Below are positions 42,014-50,279 of a stretch of 51,829 nucleotides of DNA, in pieces. The DNA is taken from assembly GCF_014062345.1 (NCBI RefSeq), contig NZ_JACGLS010000008.1:7501-59329 (forward strand), written 5' to 3'. The stretch's first letter is position 1. The number at the start of each line of letters is the position of its first letter. A program made the position numbers and the translations under genes. This stretch comes from Tenacibaculum pelagium. Its GTDB lineage: Bacteria; Bacteroidota; Bacteroidia; Flavobacteriales; Flavobacteriaceae. Below the pieces are notes generated by a model that was not told the DNA's origin, ran no database searches, and was given only the letters and a program-made list of their open reading frames with translations.

Positions 42014-42634
42014 ATGAAAAAAAATATTTCACTACTATTATTAAGTATCTTTTTTTTTACAAAATTATATGGGCAAAATGCTTACAAAAAAGAACAATCC
42101 TATTATGGTATAGATGTAGAAGCTAAATATTTTGCACCTGTAAAAATCTATTTAGCAAACGATAGTATTATTAATGGATATGGTTCTTTACATGGTACTA
42201 ATATGACAAGTATAAAATTCACTAAAGACCCTGGAAGTAATAAATATGCTAATACTTGGGCTATTTACCCTACGGAAGAAATCTTTAAAGTTGAATTGGG
42301 CTCATCAGATAAAAAAGTAGTTCTTCATACATTGCAAATGCCTAAAATTCACGGTTTTGTTGCATTAGAATATAAGAACAATTCAGTTTCTTTATATTCA
42401 CATTTAGCGGTGTATGGAAAAATTTATGTAATTAAAAAGCATAATGAAGCTGAATCTCATTTTCTTTGGTTGCATCCTAAAAAAAAGAAAAAAAGTATAC
42501 GTAAAAAGTATGCTAAAATCTTTTCTGACTGTAATGATTTAAAAGAAAAAATGATTAATGGTGAGTATAAAAATACTTACGAAGATTTGATAATGTTATT
42601 AGATTATTATGATAATTGTAGCAAAACGAATTAG
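42014..42634 (+). CDS. Secreted protein of unknown function
   Basis: 206 aa from the ATG at 42014 (a TTG one codon earlier is also in frame). Signal peptide to YGQNAY, a beta-rich middle (KIYLANDSIINGYGSLHG) and a lysine-rich stretch (HPKKKKKSIRKKY). No family recognised. The stop is followed in the same frame by the TTG start of the CPBP gene. Confidence 0.5.
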   Translation: MKKNISLLLLSIFFFTKLYGQNAYKKEQSYYGIDVEAKYFAPVKIYLANDSIINGYGSLHGTNMTSIKFTKDPGSNKYANTWAIYPTEEIFKVELGSSDKKVVLHTLQMPKIHGFVALEYKNNSVSLYSHLAVYGKIYVIKKHNEAESHFLWLHPKKKKKSIRKKYAKIFSDCNDLKEKMINGEYKNTYEDLIMLLDYYDNCSKTN

Positions 42635-42637
42635 AAA

Positions 42638-43468
42638 TTGAAACAAAAAAATAAAATAACCTTCAGAATTTTTGGAGTTATTACACTTGAAGCCTTAATA
42701 GGGCTTTTAGTATTTTATACTTTTTTAATTTTAATTACATTCTGTAACGAAAATAATTTAACATTATATAAAAATATTTTATGGATTTTGTTTCCATTGT
42801 TTATATACTATTTAGTAGTATACTCCAATAAAAAAATCAATAAACTAGAAGTAAGTGATTTTGGATTTAGAACTAAAAAAAATATCTTTAATATTGGATT
42901 AGGAATTACATTGGGGTTTTTAGTTATGTGTTCTATTCTACTTTCCTTTAAGTTTTTTACTGAAGGTAATTTTAGATTTATACTAATCGAAAAAAGTTTA
43001 ATTTATTCTATCATTGGGGTATTACTTACTAGTTTCGCTATTGCATGTTGGGAAGAATTCTTTTTTAGAGGACTTCTATTTATAACATTACTTAAAAATA
43101 AAGTGAATTTTCACATATCTGCTATTATTTCATCGCTAATATTTTCATTTTCACACTATTATGATATTACTCATAGCGTTTGGTTTATAGGACTATTTTT
43201 CATGGGATATTTGTTATGCTATTTATATAGATATACAGGCTCTATATGGTCTGTTGTAGGGTTTCATTTTATTTGGGACTTCCTTGTTTTTGTAATAGGA
43301 GACCAAACTGTAGATGCTGTTTTAATAGATATTCCTTTTATAGCAGGTTATGAGCAGCAACTATACATAATTATGACAATAATACTTGGCGTTACACTCA
43401 TAGTTTTTGAGCTTTCTATTAGAAAAACAAATCGACTTATATCACAATTAAATCAAACTTATTATTAA
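42638..43468 (+). CDS. CPBP-family intramembrane glutamic endopeptidase
   Basis: 276 aa, about eight membrane helices, with the CPBP (Abi/Rce1-like) motifs EEFFFRGLL (about 146), SSLIFSFSHYYDITH and a final GFHFIWD. These match the E-E-x3-R, H and H-x3-D/N motifs that form the active site. The only available start is TTG at 42638, directly after the previous stop in the same frame. Intramembrane proteases of this family process prenylated peptides or bacteriocin systems; the substrate here is unknown. Confidence 0.82.
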   Translation: MKQKNKITFRIFGVITLEALIGLLVFYTFLILITFCNENNLTLYKNILWILFPLFIYYLVVYSNKKINKLEVSDFGFRTKKNIFNIGLGITLGFLVMCSILLSFKFFTEGNFRFILIEKSLIYSIIGVLLTSFAIACWEEFFFRGLLFITLLKNKVNFHISAIISSLIFSFSHYYDITHSVWFIGLFFMGYLLCYLYRYTGSIWSVVGFHFIWDFLVFVIGDQTVDAVLIDIPFIAGYEQQLYIIMTIILGVTLIVFELSIRKTNRLISQLNQTYY

Positions 43469-43479
43469 ATATACTAATT

Positions 43480-44349
43480 ATGAAAAAACAAATTTCAATA
43501 ACCTGTATCATTTTATTAGTCTTTACGTCATGTAACTTTTCTCAAGGTACATACAAAGATTTAAAAACTGGGTTATCTTATTCTTACAACGGGTTATCTA
43601 TAGAGGGAGTTAAAATTTTAAAAGACAATACAATTCCTCTTCAAAACAATAATATAGAAAAGTTCTCTCATATTTATTTTAATCTTTTCGGATTAGATTT
43701 TTTAACTAAAAAAGAAGGGAAAGTAAGTGTTGGTGCAGAAATGATCATCAAAGACAAAGAGAATAATATAATTATGGACGAACCAGATTTGTTTACTAAT
43801 AATGGTTCTTTTGAGTTCTTAGAAACCGTTGAGTTAAACATTTATACAGGCACTAATTTTAAAGAAAATAAAGAGTATATACTTACTTCTAAAGTATGGG
43901 ATAAAAATAATAAGGATAACTCAATCATTATTACATTTCCGTTTATGGTAATTGCAAATAAAGCTATAAAAATGCCATCAAAAGATGAAGTCGAAAAACT
44001 TTTTAAAACGTCATTAGCAGTTTTTGGTCAATCTGTTAATGAAAAGAATATGAAGAGGTTTAGAGACTGCACTTCTAAAGTATGGCAGTCGCAACATACA
44101 TTAGAGAATTTTAACTCAAATTATAACGGAATTATAAATGCTAATGTAGATTTGATAACACTTGTAAATGCCCCATTAACCTTAATCGAACACAAATCTA
44201 AAATAACAAAAGAAGGTTTTTTATTGTTAAATGGGTACTATCCAATAAATGGACAAGGGGGAATCAACAAAATTATTTTTGAGCAAAAGTACATTATAGA
44301 AAATGGGGAGTGGAAACTATTGGGGTTTAATCTTATGACATCGAATTAA
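43480..44349 (+). CDS. Lipoprotein of unknown function
   Basis: 289 aa, lipobox VFTSC. The mature part seems to hold an all-beta N-terminal half and a C-terminal half (KLFKTSLAVFGQSVNEKNMKRFRDCT ... NGQGGINKIIFEQKYIIENGEWKLLGFNL) resembling an SnoaL/DUF4019-type fold by its ending. No named family. Part of the module-E series. Confidence 0.45.
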   Translation: MKKQISITCIILLVFTSCNFSQGTYKDLKTGLSYSYNGLSIEGVKILKDNTIPLQNNNIEKFSHIYFNLFGLDFLTKKEGKVSVGAEMIIKDKENNIIMDEPDLFTNNGSFEFLETVELNIYTGTNFKENKEYILTSKVWDKNNKDNSIIITFPFMVIANKAIKMPSKDEVEKLFKTSLAVFGQSVNEKNMKRFRDCTSKVWQSQHTLENFNSNYNGIINANVDLITLVNAPLTLIEHKSKITKEGFLLLNGYYPINGQGGINKIIFEQKYIIENGEWKLLGFNLMTSN

Positions 44350-44362
44350 GTATTTAATAAAA

Positions 44363-45325
44363 ATGAAGAAAAATATATTTTTTTTAATGCTAACAGTTGT
44401 TAAATTAACAATGTTAGCTCAGGTACAAGATTCTATTAAGAAAATTCAAGAAAAAAATACTTTACAATTAATAGGTAAGGAAATAGAATCTATTTTTCCT
44501 GGAGGTGAAAAAGAATTAAAGGCTTTTTTAAGTGAGAATTTTCTGTATCCAGAAAAAGCAAAAAAAGCAAGAATAGAAGGAGATGTTGAAGTAAGTTTTT
44601 CAATCGATAAATTCGGTAATGTTAATGATATTATAGTGCTTAAAGGAGTACATAAAACTATTGATAGCGCATCAGTCGAATTAGTGAAAAAAATCCCTAA
44701 ATGGAAATCAAATACCTTACATAAACTTACACCTAAGTTTGAAGATTATAAATTATCTATTAATTATAAAATTTCAGATAAAAAGAAGATTGTTTTTGTT
44801 AATAAGATTCCTAAAAAACAAACTAAAAAAAAGATAATGTCATTATTTATTTCAAGCTGTAAATATGGTTCATATCAAATTGGAGATAAACAATTGATTG
44901 ATACTAGGATGAATATATTTGAAAGACATTTTTCTGAAAAAATAAATTATAGCCTTGAAAGTAACACGATAATTGTAAAGAACTTTACAATACATCTAAA
45001 CTCAGCAAGAAGTTTAATAGAATCAATTAAAAGGACTTTAGAAGTTAGTGAAAAAAAGAAGAAACTTATTGTAGGTTGTTCTGGAGATGATCTCTATGGA
45101 GGATATTTATTAAAAGAAATACCAAAGGAAAGTAAGGGTGACCCTCTAATAGTTGTAATAGATATTCAGATTGATGGTAAAGAATACCATTCTAGAACAC
45201 TTACTATTAATACAGAGGAAATAAGAGCTCATAAGAAGTTTCCAGAGTTTACTCATTTAGTTAATAAAGCAATCGAAAAAAACTGTACTAAATTGGTAGA
45301 ATTAATTAAAAATAATTACAAATAG
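44363..45325 (+). CDS. Exported TonB-C-terminal-domain protein with unknown extension
   Basis: 320 aa with a signal peptide (TMLAQ). Residues about 45-135 form a TonB C-terminal-type domain (FPGGEKELKAFLSENF, Y-P-x-x-A, G-x-V-x-V-x-F-x-I-D-x-x-G-N-V). About 180 residues with no recognised family follow. There is no N-terminal membrane helix plus proline linker, so it is not a classical energy transducer. It sits 4 bp before the intact DinB gene. Confidence 0.6.
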   Translation: MKKNIFFLMLTVVKLTMLAQVQDSIKKIQEKNTLQLIGKEIESIFPGGEKELKAFLSENFLYPEKAKKARIEGDVEVSFSIDKFGNVNDIIVLKGVHKTIDSASVELVKKIPKWKSNTLHKLTPKFEDYKLSINYKISDKKKIVFVNKIPKKQTKKKIMSLFISSCKYGSYQIGDKQLIDTRMNIFERHFSEKINYSLESNTIIVKNFTIHLNSARSLIESIKRTLEVSEKKKKLIVGCSGDDLYGGYLLKEIPKESKGDPLIVVIDIQIDGKEYHSRTLTINTEEIRAHKKFPEFTHLVNKAIEKNCTKLVELIKNNYK

Positions 45326-45329
45326 TAAT

Positions 45330-45872
45330 ATGATAGAAGAATATTTAAGAAATATAAAAAAACAATTTAGATCGTATAAAGAAGTAGCAGATAAAACAAT
45401 ATCTCAGTTATCAGAACAAGATTTGTATTTCAAGTTTAATAAAGAGAGCAATGATATTGCATGTTTAATGATTCATTTGTCTGAAAATATGCTATCGAGA
45501 TGGACTGATTTTTTTGAAAGTGACGGAGAAAAGAAATGGAGAAATAGAGATGATGAATTTGAAAAGCAAAATTTGAGTTATACAGAATTAATTAAAAGAT
45601 GGGAGAATGGATGGAATTGTCTTTTTAAAGCATTAGATACTTTAAATCAAGATAATTTTGAAAAACCAATTTTGATACGGAATAAGGAAGTGAAATTAAT
45701 AGAGAGTCTTACACGACAAATTGCACATTATCCGTACCATATAGGACAAATTACTTTTATTGGAAAAATGATTTTAAATGATAAATGGCACTCTTTGTCT
45801 ATTCCAAAAGGAAGATCAAATGAATATATCCAAAGAGAGTTTGTTAAAAATTCAAAATTGATTAATAGTTAG
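45330..45872 (+). CDS. DinB/DUF1572-like family protein (intact copy)
   Basis: 180 aa four-helix-bundle protein of the DinB superfamily, with metal-binding-type histidines in MIHLSENM (about 50) and QIAHYPYHIGQI (about 132). Thiol-S-transferase or other metal-dependent roles are known for relatives. An almost colinear copy at 34833 is broken by two stops. Last gene of the module-E series. Confidence 0.75.
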   Translation: MIEEYLRNIKKQFRSYKEVADKTISQLSEQDLYFKFNKESNDIACLMIHLSENMLSRWTDFFESDGEKKWRNRDDEFEKQNLSYTELIKRWENGWNCLFKALDTLNQDNFEKPILIRNKEVKLIESLTRQIAHYPYHIGQITFIGKMILNDKWHSLSIPKGRSNEYIQREFVKNSKLINS

Positions 45873-45965
45873 TTATATTGCTATTGTACAAATGAGATTA
45901 AAAACTAAAAGACATCTTTTTTGAGTATTAATTTACAAAAAAGTTTCTAAAATTATTGTAGAGGT

Positions 45966-46295
45966 ATGACTGTTCACTTCGATCAAATATCAAAAATATC
46001 ATGTTATAATAATTTTTTTTCACTAAAAATAGATAGTCATTGTAAGAATGTGTATTTAAGAGATATTATTAAAATTGAAGCATATGGTATTCCTTTTATA
46101 TATCTAGAAGAAGATATATTAACGCTATTAATAGAATTAGAAAATAAATCGCGTTATGAAATTATTGAAAGTACTAAAGGATGGGAAACCCTAATAAAAA
46201 GATTGAAAAAATCCTTTCCAGAATTTAAAGAACAATTCAATTTCCCTAATGATAAAATAAAGAAAACAGTATTATATAGGAAAACAGAAATGTAA
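45966..46295 (+). CDS. Hypothetical protein
   Basis: 109 aa, soluble, mixed alpha/beta, ending in a basic stretch. Pattern RYEIIESTKGWETLIKRLKKSFPEF recurs in small uncharacterised proteins, but I cannot name a family. No clear promoter box ahead; the 193-bp gap after it holds no recognisable element. Confidence 0.45.
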   Translation: MTVHFDQISKISCYNNFFSLKIDSHCKNVYLRDIIKIEAYGIPFIYLEEDILTLLIELENKSRYEIIESTKGWETLIKRLKKSFPEFKEQFNFPNDKIKKTVLYRKTEM

Positions 46296-46489
46296 TAGAA
46301 ATAAAGTAGTGGCTTTTGTTTCTACAACTCTTTTTTACCAAAATATTAGTATCATTTAAATTAAACTTTATTATAAGTTTAATACTCTTATAGCTACAGT
46401 ACAATAGAATATTCTTATGTTTTTATTGTTCTTTTCTCTGAATAAAACTATATTTCCCATTTACAGTAAGAATTATTTAATAGTTGAAA

Positions 46490-47053
46490 ATGACAAAATT
46501 ATTTGAAAACATATCCAAATATACCTCTCTTACAAAAGCGTTAAGTTTAGAGCTAACTAATAGAACAAAAATAAAAACCTTTAAGAAAGGAACTATTATT
46601 CACGATGCTAATGAAATTTGTCAACATAGCTATTTTATAGAAAAAGGGATACTTCGGCTATATTTTGTAAAAGATGAAAAGGAGATTAGCGAATTTTTTT
46701 GTAGTTCTGGTGAGTGGATTAATTCCCCAAGAAGTTTCATGCAGCAAAAAATAGATCACTATTACATAGATATTATTGAAGACTGTGAAGTTGTCATATT
46801 GGCTGTGGAAGATTTAGTTTATTTGTTCGAAAATTTTCCTGCGATGGAGAAATATGCTCGCATGGATATGGGGAATTCTTTTGGTCTTTTAATGGAGCGT
46901 ATTACTTCTATGAGATTTACATCTGCAAAAGAAAAATATGATCACTTTTGTAAAACATACACGACTACCTACCACAGAATACCCTTAAAAATGATTGCCT
47001 CTTATTTAGGTATTACTCCTGAAACATTAAGCAGAATAAGAAAGCAAGCTTAA
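46490..47053 (+). CDS. Crp/Fnr-family regulator (island copy)
   Basis: 187 aa from the ATG at 46490 (a TTG at 46484 is two codons earlier). Beta-roll sensor domain (KGTIIHDANEICQHSYFIEKG), dimer helix and C-terminal HTH (MIASYLGITPETLSRIRK). The recognition helix has E178-x2-S181-R182, at the same numbering as the regulator at 13869. Cysteines occur at four scattered positions but not in an FNR-like cluster at the N-terminus. Four bp after the stop is an FNR-type box identical to the one at 18267, so it may control the following hydrolase gene and the non-island boxes too (inference). Confidence 0.88.
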   Translation: MTKLFENISKYTSLTKALSLELTNRTKIKTFKKGTIIHDANEICQHSYFIEKGILRLYFVKDEKEISEFFCSSGEWINSPRSFMQQKIDHYYIDIIEDCEVVILAVEDLVYLFENFPAMEKYARMDMGNSFGLLMERITSMRFTSAKEKYDHFCKTYTTTYHRIPLKMIASYLGITPETLSRIRKQA

Positions 47054-47057
47054 TTAA

Positions 47058-47071
47058 TTGATATAGGTCAA
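47058..47071 (+). promoter_or_regulatory. FNR/DNR-type box upstream of the broken hydrolase
   Basis: TTGAT-ATAG-GTCAA, identical to the box at 18267. TTACATTG (47094-47101) begins 29.5 bp from the centre. It is 53 bp from the start at 47125. Confidence 0.8.
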
Positions 47072-47124
47072 TTTTTATTTTCAGAGACTCTCTTTACATT
47101 GCAATATAATTTAAAAAGAGACTT

Positions 47125-47994
47125 ATGTTAAAAAAAATAGTTAAGATTATTACCTCAGTTATAGTTGTTTTAATCATAGGATTATTTTTATTTTTAGAAT
47201 TTCACAGACCTTCTTTGTCAGAGTATCATGGAAAAATACAATCCAAATTATATTTAGGAGAGTCAGAAAATCAACCTCTAATTGTAGGTTTTGGAGGAGG
47301 AGAATGAGGCAATGCTTGGGCTAGTGATTATTGGAAAAGCACACGAGATAAATTTATTAACGAAGGTTATGCCTTTTTAGCAGTGGGCTATTTTGGGATG
47401 GAAAATACACCTAAGTATCTAGATAGAATATCATTAAATGCAATACATGATTCTATTATTAATATTGCTAATAACAATCCAAAAATAAATAACACAAAAA
47501 TAGCAGTCATAGGAGGGTCTAAAGGTGGTGAATTAGTCTTAAACCTTGCAAGTCATTATAATGATATAGATGCTGTAATAGCTATTGTACCTAGTCATGC
47601 TAATTTTCCATCAACCACAGTAAATGCTTCAACATCTTCTTGGAGCCTTAAAGACAAAGAACTTCCTTTTATTCCAATGCCTTGGAAAGCTGTCCCTTCT
47701 GTTTTAAAAAGAGAAATGAGTAATGCTTATAAGATTATGCTTGAAAATAAAGTAGCAGAAGATAAGGCAAGTATTGCTGTAGAAAAAATTAATGGTAATT
47801 TATTACTAATATCAGCTACTCAAGACGAATTATGGCCATCTACATTAATGTCTAATAAAATTATAAATAGGCTGAAAGTTAATAATTTTAATAATTATTA
47901 TGAGCATATTCCAATTGAAGGTGGACATACAGAACCATTAAAGCACTTTGATAAAGTTTTTCAATTTTTAGAAGAACATTTTAAAACTAACTAA
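47125..47994 (+). pseudogene. BAAT/dienelactone-hydrolase-like gene with one nonsense codon
   Basis: Frame of 289 codons, homologous throughout to the intact gene at 40404. TGA at 47305-47307 (codon 61) stands where the paralog has glycine GGA (GSEGGNAWAS); a single G-to-T change explains it. The nucleophile elbow GGSKGGEL, ATQDELWP and EGGHTEPLKHF beyond the stop are intact, and the N-terminus has a membrane helix instead of a cleavable signal. A fragment could restart at the ATG at 47398, but it would lack the oxyanion-hole region. Confidence 0.85.
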
Positions 47995-48085
47995 AGGATT
48001 TTAGAATGTCAAAACCTCTGTACTATTGGATATTCATACCCTATATAGCTCATGTATCATTGCTATTCAATTTAAGCAGAATGAA

Positions 48086-48406
48086 ATGTTAGAAGGTCAA
48101 GAAGTTAAATTTGAAAATAATCAAGCTATTGAGAAAGCGCTTAATATAATTTCTGGTAAATGGAAAGCTGCAATATTGAAGGAACTTTTCAAAACAAAAT
48201 TAAGATTAAAAGATATTCAAAAAGGTTTACCAACAGCTTCAAAAAGAACTTTAACACAGCAGTTAAAAGAAATGATTGATGCTCAGGTTATTAAGAAAAA
48301 GGATTTTAATGAGTACCCTAAAAAAACCGAATACACAATTGCTCCTTTAGGTAAAAAACTTTTTTCAGTATTAAATGAACTAGAAAAGTTTGGAAAGAAT
48401 TTATAA
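48086..48406 (+). CDS. HxlR-family winged-helix regulator
   Basis: 106 aa from the ATG at 48086. A TTG-initiated longer frame (48026) lacks support. The HxlR pattern is ALNIISGKWKAAILKELFK, then RLKDIQKGLPTASKRTLTQQLKEMI and a wing with KKTEYTIAPLGKKL. Such regulators often sense electrophiles or redox changes through a cysteine, but none is present in the N-terminal part here. It is the last gene before the right end of the island. Confidence 0.87.
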   Translation: MLEGQEVKFENNQAIEKALNIISGKWKAAILKELFKTKLRLKDIQKGLPTASKRTLTQQLKEMIDAQVIKKKDFNEYPKKTEYTIAPLGKKLFSVLNELEKFGKNL

Positions 48407-48437
48407 TTTTAAAATATAAATGTTATTTATCTACTAT

Positions 48438-48469
48438 AACCTAATCAGATTACCTGGTTAGGTTTTTTC
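48438..48469 (+). terminator. Terminator of the HxlR gene
   Basis: Arms AACCTAA (48438-48444) and TTAGGTT (48458-48464) followed by a T-run on the plus strand. Confidence 0.7.
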
Positions 48470-48523
48470 TATTTTTTTTATTAAAATTAAATAAAATATA
48501 ATCAAAGAAAACAAAAGGGAAAG

Positions 48524-48543
48524 AAATCTATTTGCCGATACAA
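48524..48543 (-). repeat. Right island boundary: attachment site at the mnmE 3' end
   Basis: 20 bases identical to 24070-24089. Bases 48528-48542 are the last five codons of mnmE on the minus strand. The gene is complete here, as expected when an element inserts and regenerates the end of its target gene. Confidence 0.85.
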
Positions 48544-49922
48544 AAATTACCAAAAATATGCCCCAAAATATCTTTATCAACATCATACTCACCAGTAATA
48601 TTTCCTAAATGACGCAGACATTCTCTGATATCAATAGAAAATAAGTCGGTAGAAATTTCTAAATCAATTCCTTGTTGTACAGAAGTTATAGCCATTAAAG
48701 CATTGTTTAAGGCTTCAAAATGACGAGAATTGGTAACAATTGTTTCATTATTACTTAAAGCTCCGGTATTTACTAGAGATGTTAATTCTTGCTTTAATTC
48801 GTCAATTCCTGTTTTTTGTTTAGCAGAAAGTAGAATAAGGTTTTCTATTTCTGACTGTAAAATAGAAGAATCATGACAAGAAAGAGTATCAATCTTATTA
48901 GCTATTACTAATAAACGTTTATTTGGAAAACGATTTTTTATAATTTTAATTTCTTCTAAGAAATCCTCTTTAGAATGTAAATATTTATTAGAATCAATTA
49001 AAAAGATGATTAATTGCGCATTTTCTGCTTTTTCGTATGCCTTTTTAATTCCAATATTTTCAACGATATCTTCTGTTTCTCTTATTCCAGCAGTATCTAT
49101 AAAACGAAATGCAACACCATCTATAATTAATTCATCTTCAATAGCATCACGAGTGGTACCTGCAATATCAGATACAATTGCTTTTTCTTCATTTAATAGA
49201 GCGTTTAATAATGTAGATTTACCAACATTAGGCTCACCTATAATAGCAACTGGAATTCCATTTTTCATTGCGTTTCCAAAAGCAAAAGAATCAATTAAAC
49301 GCTTTAAAACTAATGTGATTTTAGAAACTAATTTTTTAAATTTTGTTCTGTCAGCAAACTCAACATCTTCACCTGAAAAATCTAATTCCAATTCTATTAA
49401 AGCAGCAAAATCTAATAATTGTGCTCGTAGTTCTTTTAATTCATTAGTAATACCGCCACGCATTTGCTGAATAGCAACTTGATGAGAAGCCGCCGAATTT
49501 GATGCTATTACATCTGCAACCGCTTCAGCTTGAGCTAAATCCATCTTTCCGTTTAAAAATGCTCGCATGGTAAACTCACCATTATCAGCCATTCTACAAC
49601 CATTTTGTAAGAATAATTGAATAATTTCTTGTTGAATAAAACTAGAGCCGTGACAAGAAATTTCAACTACATTTTCACCAGTATAAGAGCGAGGATTCTT
49701 AAAAACAGATACTAAAACTTCATCTAAAACAATTTCATTATGTACAATATGTCCTAAATGAATAGTATGTGTTTTTTGACTTTTTAGAGATTTTTTATTA
49801 GTTACAGACTTAAAGAAAGTATCAACAAGAGTAATAGAATTTTCACCAGAAAGTCTAATCACAGAAATAGCCCCAACCCCTGCAGGTGTAGCCAAAGCAA
49901 TAATAGTATCGTTTTGTATCAT
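48528..49922 (-). CDS. mnmE: tRNA uridine-5-carboxymethylaminomethyl modification GTPase MnmE
   Basis: 464 aa, full family length. An N-terminal folate-binding domain (ALATPAGVGAISVIRLSG) is followed by a central helical region and an inserted Ras-like G domain with GEPNVGKST (P-loop), DIAGTTRD, DTAG and NKID, and the C-terminal C-I-G-K with the catalytic cysteine. With MnmG it modifies the wobble uridine of several tRNAs. It is a core gene, and its 3' end is the insertion site of the adjacent island. Confidence 0.97.
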   Translation of the reverse strand: MIQNDTIIALATPAGVGAISVIRLSGENSITLVDTFFKSVTNKKSLKSQKTHTIHLGHIVHNEIVLDEVLVSVFKNPRSYTGENVVEISCHGSSFIQQEIIQLFLQNGCRMADNGEFTMRAFLNGKMDLAQAEAVADVIASNSAASHQVAIQQMRGGITNELKELRAQLLDFAALIELELDFSGEDVEFADRTKFKKLVSKITLVLKRLIDSFAFGNAMKNGIPVAIIGEPNVGKSTLLNALLNEEKAIVSDIAGTTRDAIEDELIIDGVAFRFIDTAGIRETEDIVENIGIKKAYEKAENAQLIIFLIDSNKYLHSKEDFLEEIKIIKNRFPNKRLLVIANKIDTLSCHDSSILQSEIENLILLSAKQKTGIDELKQELTSLVNTGALSNNETIVTNSRHFEALNNALMAITSVQQGIDLEISTDLFSIDIRECLRHLGNITGEYDVDKDILGHIFGNFCIGK

Positions 49923-50279
49923 GTAGCAAAATTACCTATTAAGAAACACTTTTTATAAAATATTTTCGAGATATTTTTTTAACTGTAACTTCTTAGGGGA
50001 AATTCCCCTTTTTTAGATTTACATTTTTTAAAACTAAAAATATATGTTACATTTGGTATAACCGTTTATTAAAACCTATAAAAACGTTAACCTCTCAAAA
50101 TTAACACTACTCCCAATTGTTGTTAATTTTATTTCCCACTAAATTTTAATGGATTTCTTGTGTGCATAAGTGCGACTTAAAAAGTCATACTATGAATATT
50201 TATACCCTTATTGTTACCCCAAACCCCTTATGAAAGTTTTGGTTTTTCCAAAGCATAAATAATTTTAAAGTATTAAGGT
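49923..50279. promoter_or_regulatory. Intergenic region between mnmE and the surface-protein gene
   Basis: 357 bp without a gene. It holds a 13-bp palindrome GGGGAA-A-TTCCCC (49996-50008), a perfect TAnnTTTG box TACATTTG (50048-50055), an inverted repeat GACTT-AAA-AAGTC near 50174-50186, and three C-rich direct half-sites just upstream of the surface-protein gene (TACCCTTA 50203, TACCCCAA 50215, ACCCCTTAT 50223). The palindrome resembles the inner part of the island promoter modules. It could serve mnmE, the surface protein, or both. Confidence 0.5.

Larger units (their letters stand above)
24070..48543. mobile_element. Putative 24.5-kb genomic island inserted at the 3' end of mnmE
   Basis: The segment is bounded by a perfect 20-bp direct repeat (24070-24089 and 48524-48543). 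The right copy contains the last five codons of mnmE (Cys-Ile-Gly-Lys-stop) and the left copy is a displaced duplicate lacking the rest of the gene. Insertion at this exact site of mnmE/trmE is established for the Salmonella genomic island 1 family, whose attachment sites also encode the C-I-G-K end. The contents are accessory in type: regulators, lipoproteins, duplicated hydrolase and DinB genes, and at least four decayed genes. No integrase, excisionase, relaxase or insertion sequence is recognisable, so it is either fixed, mobilised in trans, or has lost its recombination module. Confidence 0.75.

Noticed and set aside
45966..46295. LytTR-type DNA-binding domain in the hypothetical protein
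   Set aside because: Only a vague beta pattern; the conserved LytTR motifs are missing.
34833..47994. Recoding of TAG/TGA as sense codons in the island
   Set aside because: TAG, TGA and TAA all end normal genes here, and the two affected genes have intact paralogs; pseudogenes are the simpler explanation.
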